Part shown: piece after piece, positions 23,997 to 32,955 of the stretch
Position numbering within the stretch: the first letter of the stretch is position 1
How the letters are laid out: each line of letters opens with the position of its first letter
NCBI RefSeq assembly: GCF_043497005.1
Contig: NZ_JBIEKE010000001.1
Location: 1,458,756-1,522,755 of the forward strand
Direction: 5' to 3'
Origin: Halobacillus_A sp043497005
GTDB taxonomy: Bacteria > Bacillota > Bacilli > Bacillales > Halobacillaceae
Length of the DNA stretch: 64,000 nucleotides
Position numbers and translations under genes: made by a program
Notes under the pieces: model-generated
Databases searched by the model: none
Told to the model about the DNA's origin: nothing
What the model saw: the letters and a program-made list of their open reading frames with translations, nothing else

Positions 23997-24488
23997 CTAA
24001 TTAAGAAGGGTATGAAGAAGAGTAGTAAGTAATATACCTGTAAGACCTCCAAAAAGGACTTCAATCGGCTTGTGACCTAACAACTCTTTTAACTCTTCGC
24101 GCTTTTGGAATTGCTCTTTTGTTGACCATTCTCTTGCCTCATTAACAAATCGGTGAAAATCATTGAGTAAAATATTTAACATAATGGCTTGTTCGCCCGT
24201 TTGACGTCTTACCCCTGTTGAATCAAACATTACAATTATAGTAAATACTGCTGCAATAGCAAATATAGAAGAATTAAATCCGTGTTCTATACCAACTGCT
24301 GTAGATAATGCAGTAACAGCAGCAGAGTGACTGCTAGGCATTCCACCGGTGCTGAAAGCTAAACCGGCATCAAGCTTTCGGGATACGATAAACTGAATGG
24401 GGATTTTGACTAATTGAGCGAATAAAATGGCTGTAATAGATGCCCATAAAGGAAAATTTTGGAGTAAATCCATCTCTGTTTTTGACAT
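23997..24488 (-). CDS. yuiD: Divergent PAP2 family protein YuiD (DUF212)
   Basis: A 163-residue membrane protein related to PAP2 phosphatases. The core GGMPSSHSAAVTALSTAVG carries the PSSH motif, and FDSTGVRRQTGEQA follows. About four hydrophobic segments are visible. The start is uncertain: ATG 24488 directly abuts GAGAGAGG, while ATG 24473 gives MDLLQNFPLW, closer to the family N-terminus, but has a distant ribosome site. Its substrate is unknown; an isoprenoid or lipid phosphate is possible. Confidence 0.85.
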   Translation of the reverse strand: MSKTEMDLLQNFPLWASITAILFAQLVKIPIQFIVSRKLDAGLAFSTGGMPSSHSAAVTALSTAVGIEHGFNSSIFAIAAVFTIIVMFDSTGVRRQTGEQAIMLNILLNDFHRFVNEAREWSTKEQFQKREELKELLGHKPIEVLFGGLTGILLTTLLHTLLN

Positions 24489-24617
24489 CCTCTCTCATTA
24501 TGAACTAAATAAAAATTGGTAGTATTATGATTGTAGCACACAACTAAATTAATTGTCCTCCACGTATATAGGAAGAAATAAAATATTTTAGTATACTGAA
24601 TGCAGGAGGGGATAGAA

Positions 24618-26099
24618 ATGTTTACGATCCATACATCTTTTATGCAAGAAAAAGAAACATTAGTGGTAGGTGTTTTTAATAATGAGAAACAGTCTGAAAA
24701 CTATGTAAAATTAAATGAGCATTTGGAGGGGACGTTAGATTACTACATAGAGAATGGTGAGCTTACAGGAGAATATAAAAGAGTAGAAAAGATCTTACCA
24801 TTAAAGGGGAGTGGAGTGAAAAGGATCTATTTTGTAGGATTAGGCAAGTCATCTGCTTTAAACAAGGATAGGTATCGAAAAGCTTTTGGAACATTATTTA
24901 AACGAATGCAGCAGGATAGAATTAGTGAGGTATCTATACTATTAGATAGTGTGAGTCTTCCTTCTTTAAGAGAGGAAGAGTGTGCCTCTCTTATTGCAGA
25001 AAGCATGGGGATGGCTACTTATCAATTAGCTCACTTTAAAACAACTAAACAAAAAGAGTTACCTTTTTTTAACCGTTTGTCCTTGATTACAGATACTGCC
25101 CCTGATTCATTGCTTTACGCTCTTGCTACTGGCTATGCATTAAGTAAAGGAGTAAATACAGCCAGGCATCTTATTCATTCCCCTGCTAATTTGTTAACTT
25201 CTACAGCAATGGGAGAATTTGCCCGGGAATTAGCATTAATGCATGATTTCTCAGTCGAAATTCTTGAAAGAGAAGATATTGAACGATTAGGTATGGGAGC
25301 TCTTCTAGCTGTAAATCAGGGGTCCTCAGAACCCCCTGCCTTGATTGTTATTAAGTATCAAGGATTAGAAGAGTGGAAAGACGTGACGGCTTTTATAGGA
25401 AAAGGGATTACTTATGATACAGGTGGCTACTCCATTAAATCAAAGGCGGGTATGCCTGGAATGAAAGGTGACATGGGTGGAGCTGCTGCTGTTTTAGGGG
25501 CCATGGAAACCATTGGACGAGTTAAGCCGGAATGTAATATTCTCGCTGTTATTCCTTCTACTGACAATATGATCTCAGGGGAGGCGTTTAAACCTGACGA
25601 TGTAATCACTTCTATGAGCGGTAGAACAATCGAAGTATTAAATACGGATGCTGAAGGACGTCTTGCGTTAGCTGATGGGATTACGTATGCCAAGAAGCAG
25701 AAAGTCGATCGTATTATTGATGTAGCTACACTAACAGGAGGTGTGGTCACTGCATTAGGTTCTTGGATGACAGGAGCGATGACCAACGATCAAATGTTAT
25801 ATGAAAAGGTCCAGAAAATGGCACAACTAATGGGCGAACCTGTTTGGCAGCTTCCTTATAATGAAGATTATAGGTCTCAGGTAAAGAAAAGCGATGTAGC
25901 CGACCTTAACAATTCACCTACAAGGAAAGCACATCCTATTATGGCAGGGGCATTCATTGGAGAATTTGCGGAGGATACACCATGGGTTCATTTAGATATT
26001 GCGGGTACTTCAATCGCTGAATCTGCTTACGAACTGGGGCCTAAAGGTCCAACTGGTGTTATGGTAAGAACTCTAGCCGGCTTTGCTATGGACTCATAA
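24618..26099 (+). CDS. pepA: Leucyl aminopeptidase (M17)
   Basis: A 493-residue cytosolic M17 metallo-aminopeptidase that removes N-terminal residues during peptide turnover. The C-terminal catalytic domain shows the two-metal lysine/aspartate region FIGKGITYDTGGYSIKSK, and the signature NTDAEGRLAL is intact. ATG 24618 is six bases after AGGAGGGG; the in-frame ATG at 24600 precedes this site. It is monocistronic and corresponds in position to yuiE. Confidence 0.93.
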   Translation: MFTIHTSFMQEKETLVVGVFNNEKQSENYVKLNEHLEGTLDYYIENGELTGEYKRVEKILPLKGSGVKRIYFVGLGKSSALNKDRYRKAFGTLFKRMQQDRISEVSILLDSVSLPSLREEECASLIAESMGMATYQLAHFKTTKQKELPFFNRLSLITDTAPDSLLYALATGYALSKGVNTARHLIHSPANLLTSTAMGEFARELALMHDFSVEILEREDIERLGMGALLAVNQGSSEPPALIVIKYQGLEEWKDVTAFIGKGITYDTGGYSIKSKAGMPGMKGDMGGAAAVLGAMETIGRVKPECNILAVIPSTDNMISGEAFKPDDVITSMSGRTIEVLNTDAEGRLALADGITYAKKQKVDRIIDVATLTGGVVTALGSWMTGAMTNDQMLYEKVQKMAQLMGEPVWQLPYNEDYRSQVKKSDVADLNNSPTRKAHPIMAGAFIGEFAEDTPWVHLDIAGTSIAESAYELGPKGPTGVMVRTLAGFAMDS

Positions 26100-26101
26100 A
26101 A

Positions 26102-26153
26102 AATAGGGCTGTCCGGAAAAGTCTGCATTTAAAACTTTTGGGACAGCCCTATT
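26102..26153. terminator. Bidirectional terminator between pepA and deoD
   Basis: Arms AATAGGGCTGTCC (26102-26114) and complement (26141-26153) enclose an AAAAGT/ACTTTT inner stem. Convergent genes flank it. Confidence 0.85.
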
Positions 26154-26160
26154 ATTTTTA

Positions 26161-26868
26161 TTACTGAATCGCTGCATCTAAAGCAACTTCAATCATTTCG
26201 TTAAAAGTCGTTTGGCGCTCTTCAGAAGAAGTTTCTTCACCTGTAAGGATGTGGTCGCTTACAGTTAGAACAGAGAGTGCTTCACGGCCATATTTGGCGG
26301 CCAAAGTGTAAAGTGCAGTGGTTTCCATCTCAACTGCCAGTACATTATATTTAGCCAACAAATTGAAAAGGTCCATGGCATTATCTCTGTAAAAACTGTC
26401 GCTTGTAAAAACGTTACCAACACGAAGCTTTAATCCTTTATGTACGCCAGCCTCATAAGCGTTTTTCAGTAAATTAAAGTCAGCTGTAGGCGCAAAATCA
26501 ATTCCATCAAATACCATGCGGTTCATTTGGGAATCCGTAGTTGATGTAGAGGCAAGAATAACGTCACGAACTTGAACGTCTTTTTGAAGTGCTCCACAAG
26601 TTCCAACACGAATCAATTTTTTTACTTCGTAACTTTCCATCAATTCGTTTATATAAATAGAAATAGAAGGAACGCCCATTCCTGTTCCTTGCACGGAAAT
26701 GCGTTCACCTTTATAAGTACCAGTGTATCCATACATTCCGCGAACTTCGTTATAGCAAGTTGCGTCTTCCAAGAAATTTTCAGCAATATATTTTGCTCGC
26801 AGCGGGTCTCCAGGTAATAAAATTTTATCAGCTATATCTCCAGGCTTTGCACCAATATGTACACTCAT
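26161..26868 (-). CDS. deoD: Purine nucleoside phosphorylase DeoD
   Basis: A 235-residue hexameric-type phosphorylase that splits purine (deoxy)nucleosides with phosphate in salvage. Family features seen are the N-terminal MSVHIGAKPGDIADKILLPG, phosphate-site GDPLRAKYIAE, VEMETTALY for ribose binding, and the catalytic Asp in TVSDHILTGE. AAGGAGGT precedes ATG 26868. Single gene. Confidence 0.95.
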   Translation of the reverse strand: MSVHIGAKPGDIADKILLPGDPLRAKYIAENFLEDATCYNEVRGMYGYTGTYKGERISVQGTGMGVPSISIYINELMESYEVKKLIRVGTCGALQKDVQVRDVILASTSTTDSQMNRMVFDGIDFAPTADFNLLKNAYEAGVHKGLKLRVGNVFTSDSFYRDNAMDLFNLLAKYNVLAVEMETTALYTLAAKYGREALSVLTVSDHILTGEETSSEERQTTFNEMIEVALDAAIQ

Positions 26869-26982
26869 TGGTCAGACCTCCTTCAAGTTCTTTAACACCT
26901 TTAAAATTACCATAATCAATTAGATAAAACAAATATAGAAGTGGAATGGCAAATAGTCTACTGATAGAATAAACTTAATTAA

Positions 26983-26997
26983 ACGAAAGCGTTACCA
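26983..26997. promoter_or_regulatory. Weak cre-like site between deoD and khtT
   Basis: ACGAAAGCGTTACCA matches the cre pattern WTGNAANCGNWNNCW except at one fixed base. It lies 114 bases upstream of deoD and 104 upstream of khtT. Chance occurrence is quite possible. Confidence 0.25.
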
Positions 26998-27100
26998 CCT
27001 TTATGATGAAACAACAGATTAAAAAATGACTGCTTCTATTGGAAAGTTACCTTTATGATTAAGGTACGTAAGCAGCAGATTGGTTTGAAAGGATGAAGAC

Positions 27101-27589
27101 ATGAATATCTCTATATCCCAACTTCCTGGAATTGGACAAAAAATTTCTTTAAAAACAGCAGAGGATAGTATGCTTGTGTTGATTGTACATCATACTGGAA
27201 AGCGAGAATTGTACTTCTTTGATGATTCAGAAAGTGAAGAAGCTGATTTTGCAATGGATTTAACTTCAGATGAAACACGAGAACTAGGAGCTCAATTATT
27301 GGGGGCAACTTATCAGCCGGTGAATGCTGATCAATTAAAAATGTTTAAAAATCAAATAGTAATTGATTGGATTGAATTAAAGCCGAAGTCACCGCTTGTT
27401 TATAAAACAATTGAAGAGTCTGAAGTGCGTAACTTAACAGGAGTCACTATTATTGGAATAATAAAAGGTGACGAGACCATTGCGATCCCGGAAGCTGATA
27501 CTAAATTACAACCTGGGGACGTTATTATGTCTATAGGGAAGCAAGATCAGATTGATAGCATGATAGCCTTATGCAATGGAGGGGAATGA
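27101..27589 (+). CDS. khtT: RCK_C-domain regulatory subunit of K+/H+ antiporter (KhtT-like)
   Basis: A 162-residue cytosolic regulator that gates the adjacent CPA2 antiporter. The C-terminal TrkA-C (RCK_C) domain, about residues 75-162, shows SEVRNLTGVTIIGIIKGD and LQPGDVIMSIGKQDQID. In B. subtilis this domain of KhtT binds cyclic di-AMP. GAAAGGATG precedes ATG 27101. It ends six bases before the transporter start, so the pair is an operon. A KhtS-like third gene is not seen. Confidence 0.87.
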   Translation: MNISISQLPGIGQKISLKTAEDSMLVLIVHHTGKRELYFFDDSESEEADFAMDLTSDETRELGAQLLGATYQPVNADQLKMFKNQIVIDWIELKPKSPLVYKTIEESEVRNLTGVTIIGIIKGDETIAIPEADTKLQPGDVIMSIGKQDQIDSMIALCNGGE

Positions 27590-27595
27590 TCGAAC

Positions 27596-28774
27596 TTGCA
27601 TTCAGAATTTCCGGAGTTACTAGGGGCAGGGCTCATTTTGCTATTTATTTTTTATCTAGGGTTTTTGAGCCTGAAAATTAAAATACCGAACGTTATTCTT
27701 TATATTTTGTTAGGCATAATACTAGCAGATGCTTTGGCTGATAATGAAATATTACACTTTGCCAGCGAAGTGGGCATTGTACTGTTATTTTTTTTGCTAG
27801 GTTTGGAATTTAACATAAAACGGCTAGGAGGAATTGCGAAAAAAGTTTGGCCTTCAGGTTTATTGGACGTTTTTTTAAGCTTAGGTGTCACGACGGTAAT
27901 CGCTTTGTTATTTAAATTGGATTTGTTTTCCAGTTTTCTTGTTGGGGGGATTGCTTATGCTACGAGTTCTTCAATAACAGCTAAGCTCTTAGATGATCGA
28001 GGACGAATGGCAAATTCGGAAACTGAATTTATCCTTGCTATTTTAATATTTGAAGACCTCGTCGCTCCTATTGTTGTAGCTATCCTGTTTGGCATAAGTT
28101 CTGGGGAAAGTTTCACTAGCCTTACTTTTTTAGCTTTAGTTGGAAAGATTTTCGCTCTTACTTTACTAGCCATTATTATAGGGAAAACGGTATTTAAGAA
28201 ATTTGAACGATTTCTTGATCGAATTTCTGATGAAGACTTCAAAATTTCACTTCTTATAGGGATTGCATTAGCTTATGGTGGTCTTGCTCTTTTCCTTGGA
28301 CTTTCAGAAGTGTTAGGTGCTTTTTTAGCAGGGATGATGCTTGCAGAAATAGGGAAAATTGAAAAGGTTGAACAAACGGTATTTCCTGTCAGAGACTTAA
28401 TGCTCCCTACTTTTTTTGTTTATTTTGGGACAACTATAGAGCTTGGCGATGGTGTTCCTATGGCTATGCTTTTAGTTTCAGTTATTGTTTGGTCAATAAC
28501 AGCTAAGTTAATTTTAGGAGTAGTCGGCGGTCCGATTTACGGTTTATCTAAGCGTTCTTCATTGCGCGCAGGTCTATCTTTATGTGCTAGAGGAGAATTC
28601 TCAGTAGTTATAGCAAGTGTAGCGACCGGAACCTTGAAAGCCTTTAGTGGTCTTTATATTCTAATTGCTGCTTTTATTGGAATGGTATTATTTGAGAAAG
28701 CTCCTAAAATAACAACGAAAATTTATGGGAAGCCTGTGAAGAAAAAGAAAACTCTTCGGGTTCCTGGGGATTAA
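27596..28774 (+). CDS. khtU: CPA2 family K+(Na+)/H+ antiporter (KhtU-like)
   Basis: A 392-residue membrane antiporter with about 12 helices, probably exporting K+ in exchange for protons at alkaline pH or high salt. The CPA2 core includes IVLLFFLLGLEFN and the FEDLVAPIVVAILFG segment with the acidic ion-site residue. The TTG start at 27596 lies 11 bases after GGAGGGG. The C-terminus is a short basic tail without an RCK domain, consistent with a separate KhtT subunit. Confidence 0.88.
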   Translation: MHSEFPELLGAGLILLFIFYLGFLSLKIKIPNVILYILLGIILADALADNEILHFASEVGIVLLFFLLGLEFNIKRLGGIAKKVWPSGLLDVFLSLGVTTVIALLFKLDLFSSFLVGGIAYATSSSITAKLLDDRGRMANSETEFILAILIFEDLVAPIVVAILFGISSGESFTSLTFLALVGKIFALTLLAIIIGKTVFKKFERFLDRISDEDFKISLLIGIALAYGGLALFLGLSEVLGAFLAGMMLAEIGKIEKVEQTVFPVRDLMLPTFFVYFGTTIELGDGVPMAMLLVSVIVWSITAKLILGVVGGPIYGLSKRSSLRAGLSLCARGEFSVVIASVATGTLKAFSGLYILIAAFIGMVLFEKAPKITTKIYGKPVKKKKTLRVPGD

Positions 28775-28891
28775 AAAGAATATTGCTTATTTAAAAGATA
28801 GAAAGGGGTGGGGAAACTTCACCGGCATGTCACTTAGAATGCGACTATTGTTTCCGGCCCTTTCCATATACGAAAACCTGTATAACAACCT

Positions 28892-29275
28892 TTATTTAAA
28901 ATATTGTTTCTCTAAACCTTCTAACTGATCTAATGCCAGCTTATTAAATTCAGTTTCACGACGATTTAATTTTTCTTTTAATTGGTTTACTGATTTCTTT
29001 AAGGACTCATTATACTCTGGAATAAATGAGTCCCCAAGGGGTTCTACTGCTTTTTTATGAATGTTCGCTTTTTCTAAATAACTTAATGCTTTTCTTTGAT
29101 GAAAAAAGACTTCATCGGTCTGCCCTGGATTGTGCAGGTCTCCTTGCATAGGATGCTTATCAACTGCTAGGATTCTGACTAAATAAGCATGAGGACGCTC
29201 TTCTATATATTCCCCTATATAGATTCCGGTTTTATAATGTGCTTTTACTTTATCACCAGGTTGTAAATGAATCAT
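28892..29275 (-). CDS. kapB: Kinase-associated protein B (KapB)
   Basis: A 127-residue cytosolic protein of the KapB family. In B. subtilis KapB supports the sporulation kinase KinB in feeding the phosphorelay. The SH3-like N-terminal domain is recognised by MIHLQPGDKVKAHYKTGIYI, DLHNPGQTDEVFFHQRKAL and a C-terminal helix (about 85-125). AAAGGAGG precedes ATG 29275. kinB is not in this window. Confidence 0.9.
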   Translation of the reverse strand: MIHLQPGDKVKAHYKTGIYIGEYIEERPHAYLVRILAVDKHPMQGDLHNPGQTDEVFFHQRKALSYLEKANIHKKAVEPLGDSFIPEYNESLKKSVNQLKEKLNRRETEFNKLALDQLEGLEKQYFK

Positions 29276-29392
29276 AAGCTATTTCCTCCTTTTAGCTATT
29301 GTAACAGAGAGCGGTAGTTGTGATAAAATAGTGAAATCCGCTCTCAATTATAGTAAATCTGTTATAATAATGAACGAAAGGTAGTGGTTGTT

Positions 29393-29581
29393 ATGATGGA
29401 ATTTTTATATTTTCCAACCGATAAATCAGAGTACATACCAGCTGTCCTTATGTTAGCAGTTTTTATTCTTTTGGCAGGCATAACGATGTACTTTATTATA
29501 AAAGCTTCTCGCAAAGAAGAGAAGAGGACGGAAAATTTAGCTGCTTCTAAAACAAAACATTCTACAAACCATCATCGTTAA
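29393..29581 (+). CDS. Small single-pass membrane protein
   Basis: A 62-residue protein with one strong membrane helix, YIPAVLMLAVFILLAGITMY, and a basic, hydrophilic tail ending KTKHSTNHHR. AAAGG lies before the start; ATG 29393 is preferred over the GTG at 29384, which abuts the site. A hairpin terminator follows the stop at once, which supports a real gene. Function unknown. Confidence 0.7.
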   Translation: MMEFLYFPTDKSEYIPAVLMLAVFILLAGITMYFIIKASRKEEKRTENLAASKTKHSTNHHR

Positions 29582-29619
29582 ACAAGACTAGGATAAGATT
29601 TCTCCAAGTCTTGTTTTTT
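29581..29619 (+). terminator. Terminator after the small membrane protein gene
   Basis: AACAAGACT / AGTCTTGTT arms, extended by GGA/TCC, followed by TTTTTT. Confidence 0.85.
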
Positions 29620-29685
29620 AGTTATAAAGTTTATTATTTATGGAAAAACTAACCACTATATTGTCTGGTGAAAGGACGTTTGATC

Positions 29686-30249
29686 ATGAAAAAGTGGTTA
29701 GGGATGTTAAGCTTACTTTTATTAATTGCATGTAACGATAACAGCCGTTCTCCCCTTGAAACGCCAATTTATAATCAAGAGGGTGATCGAATTGGAAATG
29801 CTACTTTTAGAGAACAAGCAGAAGGAGTCGAAGTGAAAGTAACAGTGGAGGGTCTTGATCCTGGGCCACATGGTATTCATGTTCATGAACGGCCAGAGTG
29901 TAAAGGTCCAGATTTTAAAAGTGCAGGAAATCATTTTAACCCGAAAAACACGGATCATGGTTTAATGAATGAAAAAGGCGCTCATATAGGTGATCTCCCT
30001 AACATAGAAGCTGGGGGAGACGGAACAGTGGATGTTGAACTTATGTTGCCAGAGGCTACGCTTAAGGATGGTCAAACTTCTTTGTTAAGAGATGAAGGAA
30101 CTTCATTAGTGATTCATAGTGAAGCGGATGATGGAATGAGTCAGCCTGCAGGTGATTCTGGTGATCGAATTGCATGTGCGGAAATTACTGTTGATGCAGA
30201 TGACGATGAATCAAGTGATCCTACTGAATTAAATGAAAACCAGGAATAA
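29686..30249 (+). CDS. sodC: Cu/Zn superoxide dismutase-like lipoprotein
   Basis: A 187-residue lipoprotein: signal peptide with lipobox LLIAC (about residue 17), then a SodC domain. Metal ligands look complete: GIHVHE (two His), GNHFNP, DHGLMNEKGAHIGDLPNI and VIHSEADD, plus a cysteine pair in ERPECKG and RIACAE. This suggests an active enzyme at the outer face of the membrane, against superoxide. ATG 29686 is nine bases after AAAGGA. An acidic tail (about 170-187) rich in Asp/Glu fits a halophile. Monocistronic. Confidence 0.9.
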   Translation: MKKWLGMLSLLLLIACNDNSRSPLETPIYNQEGDRIGNATFREQAEGVEVKVTVEGLDPGPHGIHVHERPECKGPDFKSAGNHFNPKNTDHGLMNEKGAHIGDLPNIEAGGDGTVDVELMLPEATLKDGQTSLLRDEGTSLVIHSEADDGMSQPAGDSGDRIACAEITVDADDDESSDPTELNENQE

Positions 30250-30288
30250 AAAATAACATCCTAGTTCAAAACTAGGATGTTATTTTTT
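30248..30288. terminator. Bidirectional terminator between sodC and patB
   Basis: Nineteen-bp arms, AAAAATAACATCCTAGTT and complement, around a 3-base loop, with T-runs on both sides. Confidence 0.95.
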
Positions 30289-31453
30289 GATCAACAGCAG
30301 TTATTATCCTGTGAACTCCTTCTTCGACAATTTTACGAGGAGCAGCTAAATTCATTCTCATGAAGCCTTCACCTTCTTCACCAAAGGACACACCATCATT
30401 TAAGCCCACTTTTGCTTGCTTCTGCATAAATGATTTTAGTTCCGCTTGGGACATGTTCATTAAACGGCAATCCATCCAAAGCAAATAGGTGCCTTCTAAT
30501 GGAACGATTTGAATGTGATCGGAAATACTTTGAAATTGTTCAATAGCAAAATCTCGATTGGTTTGTATCGTTTCAAGCAGTTCTTCAAGCCATTCTTCGC
30601 CATTTAAATATGCACTTTCCATAGCGGTGAGACCTAAAGTATTCAGCATAAACATACCTTGGTGATCAAATTGCTTTTTAACAGTTTTTCTTTTATCTTC
30701 ACACGGTGTAACTATATAAGAAGCTTGTAAGCCAGCTAAGTTAAATGTTTTCGTAGGAGAAAAACAGGTAAGAGTTTGGTTGCTTAACTCATTATTAATA
30801 GATGCCATTGGTATATGTCTATGGTTGTCCAATATAAGGTCTGCGTGAATTTCATCAGAGACAATTAATACATTATGTTTTAAACAGATTTCTCCCATTT
30901 TAGATAACTCATCTTTCGTCCATACTCGCCCAATTGGATTATGAGGATTACATAAGATAAACATCTTCACATCACCTTTAACAATTTGATGTTCAAAATC
31001 CTCAAAGTCAATTGAGTACGCACCCTCATTATAAAGGAGAGAATTAGTTATGACTTTACGCTCGTGATCTTTTATTACACTAAAGAAGGGAGGATAAACA
31101 GGTGTTTGGATAAGAACTCCATCGTGTTTGTCAGTTAATGATTGAACGATCATGTGAAGACTTGGTATGACACCAGGACTATAAGTAACCCAATCCTTTT
31201 GTATCTTCCATTGATGTCTCTTCTCAATCCAACTTGTAATAGAGTGTTTAATGTCTTCATCAGGCATTGTGTAACCAAACACGCCGTGGTCTACTCTTTC
31301 TTTTAGTGAATCAATAACCGCTTGCGGAGCTTGAAAGTCCATATCAGCCACCCACATCGGCAGAATATCTTTATCTTGATAAAGCTCTTCAGCATAGTCC
31401 CATTTTACTGATCGTGTACCTTTTCGTGGGATTACTGTAGTAAATCGACTCAT
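30272..31453 (-). CDS. patB: PatB/MalY-type PLP C-S lyase (cystathionine beta-lyase)
   Basis: A 393-residue fold-type I PLP enzyme of the MalY/PatB group, which cleaves cystathionine and related thioethers. The PLP lysine is in FSPTKTFNLAGLQASY; other family marks are LPMWVADMDFQ, CNPHNPIGRVW and the phosphate/carboxylate Arg in FMRMNLAAPR. It is monocistronic, upstream of the shared terminator. The exact in vivo substrate is uncertain. Confidence 0.88.
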   Translation of the reverse strand: MSRFTTVIPRKGTRSVKWDYAEELYQDKDILPMWVADMDFQAPQAVIDSLKERVDHGVFGYTMPDEDIKHSITSWIEKRHQWKIQKDWVTYSPGVIPSLHMIVQSLTDKHDGVLIQTPVYPPFFSVIKDHERKVITNSLLYNEGAYSIDFEDFEHQIVKGDVKMFILCNPHNPIGRVWTKDELSKMGEICLKHNVLIVSDEIHADLILDNHRHIPMASINNELSNQTLTCFSPTKTFNLAGLQASYIVTPCEDKRKTVKKQFDHQGMFMLNTLGLTAMESAYLNGEEWLEELLETIQTNRDFAIEQFQSISDHIQIVPLEGTYLLWMDCRLMNMSQAELKSFMQKQAKVGLNDGVSFGEEGEGFMRMNLAAPRKIVEEGVHRIITAVDQKITS

Positions 31454-31541
31454 TTAGCTATCCCTCCATTAATTCATTAACACTTTTCATCATAACCAAA
31501 AAAGTAAGAGGAAAACAGTAATGTGATTTTATATTTTAGAC

Positions 31542-31572
31542 AAAAAAAAGCAAAGCGATAATTCGCTTTGCT
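31542..31572 (-). terminator. Terminator after the XRE regulator gene (minus strand)
   Basis: AGCAAAGCG / CGCTTTGCT arms with eight A on the plus strand to the left, reading as U on the minus transcript. Confidence 0.85.
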
Positions 31573-31622
31573 ACACAGGGGGAATACGAGAAAGTCTTAC
31601 GTTAATCAATATAGCCATTTTT

Positions 31623-31994
31623 TTATATCTTTAAACCTATTTTTTTATTTTTTTCAACTTTTAAATCATAAAGAAGATTCATAGCTTTTAAAACTTCATC
31701 TTCTGAGAAGTCTTGTGCTTTTTTAAGTAAAAGTTTAGAGCGTTTGATTCCTACCTGTTGAATTAGCCGATGAAGTTCTTCATCGATCCTATGCTCTTCT
31801 TCATTTTCCATTAGTTCGGAAGCTGGAACATCGAGCACAGTCGAAATTTTTAATAACGTATCAAGCTCTGGACTCCTTTTGTTTGATTCATAAACTTCTA
31901 AAGTATGGAGTCCTATTCTAGCTCTCATAGCAAGTTCTTCTTTCGTCATTTCTTTGAGGTTGCGATACTTTTGGATATTTTCTCCTGCAGGCAT
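31623..31994 (-). CDS. XRE-family helix-turn-helix regulator
   Basis: A 123-residue DNA-binding protein. The HTH_3 domain (about 7-62) reads IQKYRNLKEMTKEELAMRAR and TLEVYESNKRSPELDTLLKI. The C-terminal half is predicted helical and lysine-rich (KRSKLLLKKAQDF). ATG 31994 follows GAGGAGGGG. Targets are unknown; it is divergent from cvfD at 32149, which could be one. Confidence 0.85.
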   Translation of the reverse strand: MPAGENIQKYRNLKEMTKEELAMRARIGLHTLEVYESNKRSPELDTLLKISTVLDVPASELMENEEEHRIDEELHRLIQQVGIKRSKLLLKKAQDFSEDEVLKAMNLLYDLKVEKNKKIGLKI

Positions 31995-32148
31995 GTTAAC
32001 CCCTCCTCGTTTATACCTTAAGTATAGCATGTATGCATTTTATAAAGTTGTGGAACTTTCATGAACTCTTTGCCTAAACACAAAAGATATGATAAAATCA
32101 ATAATTGCGTGAAAAGAAACGAATAATTTATATCAGGAGTTGTATAGC

Positions 32149-32538
32149 ATGTCAGATAAGTTTCAAGAAGGTCAAGTTTTAGAAGGTAAAGTTACAGGAA
32201 TTCAGCCATATGGAGCATTTGTTGCTTTAGATGAGCAAGTTCAAGGTTTAGTCCACATCTCAGAAGTGACACACGGTTATGTCAAAGACATTAATGAACA
32301 TCTTACTGAAGGTGACGAAGTTCAAGTTAAAATCCTAAACATCGATGAAGAAAAGAATAAATATTCTCTTTCTATTCGTGCCACTCAGGAAGCGCCAAAA
32401 CAAGAGCAGCGTCGTCCTCGTAAACCGGTAGCAGCTAAACAGCAGCAAGAAGATTCTTCTGCGGGTTTCAACACTCTTAAAGATAAACTAGAAGATTGGA
32501 TCAAACAGTCCGACGACCGCGAAAAATTCCGTAAATAA
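32149..32538 (+). CDS. cvfD: S1 RNA-binding protein CvfD/YugI (general stress protein 13)
   Basis: A 129-residue protein with one S1 domain (about 5-75: GQVLEGKVTGIQPYGAFVAL, LVHISEV) and a basic, glutamine-rich linker (KQEQRRPRKPVAAKQQQ). In other Firmicutes CvfD/YugI associates with ribosomes or acts as a post-transcriptional regulator. ATG 32149 is eight bases after AGGAGT; an upstream in-frame TTG overlaps that site. Confidence 0.9.
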   Translation: MSDKFQEGQVLEGKVTGIQPYGAFVALDEQVQGLVHISEVTHGYVKDINEHLTEGDEVQVKILNIDEEKNKYSLSIRATQEAPKQEQRRPRKPVAAKQQQEDSSAGFNTLKDKLEDWIKQSDDREKFRK

Positions 32539-32542
32539 TAAG

Positions 32543-32572
32543 AAAACCCGGCTGAATTGCCGGGTTTTTTTT
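32543..32572. terminator. Bidirectional terminator after cvfD
   Basis: AAAACCCGGC / GCCGGGTTTT arms with an eight-T run, reaching the stop of the convergent yuzA. Confidence 0.95.
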
Positions 32573-32816
32573 ATTTGTCAGTAGCATTAACTGTAGCATC
32601 ATGGTATTCAGCGGCACGTGAGAAATAGATCGAAATGGCTATAAGTCCGCTAATTCCTACAAGTGTATAGATAACACGTGCAAAGGCTCCACTCTGCTCA
32701 CCGCCGCCAAATAAACCAGCAACTAAGTCATATTGGAACAGTCCAATTAGCCCCCAGTTAATGGCACCAACGATAATTAAAAATAGTGCAGTACGTTGTA
32801 CCCAACTCATCATCAT
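32571..32816 (-). CDS. yuzA: DUF378 membrane protein YuzA
   Basis: An 81-residue protein with two membrane helices, ALFLIIVGAINWGLIGLF and VIYTLVGISGLIAISIYF. The family core GAINWGLIGLFQYDLVAGLFG is intact. Function is unknown. The ATG at 32816 follows a GGAGG site; the second or third ATG could also serve. Confidence 0.87.
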   Translation of the reverse strand: MMMSWVQRTALFLIIVGAINWGLIGLFQYDLVAGLFGGGEQSGAFARVIYTLVGISGLIAISIYFSRAAEYHDATVNATDK

Positions 32817-32955
32817 CCCTCCTCCTTATTATTAATTTCATGCATAGTTTGTACATTGCTTGAAAATTTATACATAACGCATTTCTTTTGAGTATCCGTT
32901 TGATATAAGGGATAATGTAAGAATGATTCAGGTTAAAGGAAGGAGAATATTTTAA

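Noticed and set aside
25427..25786. Minus-strand open frame inside pepA
   Set aside because: It is a shadow of the conserved M17 catalytic region, with no independent support.
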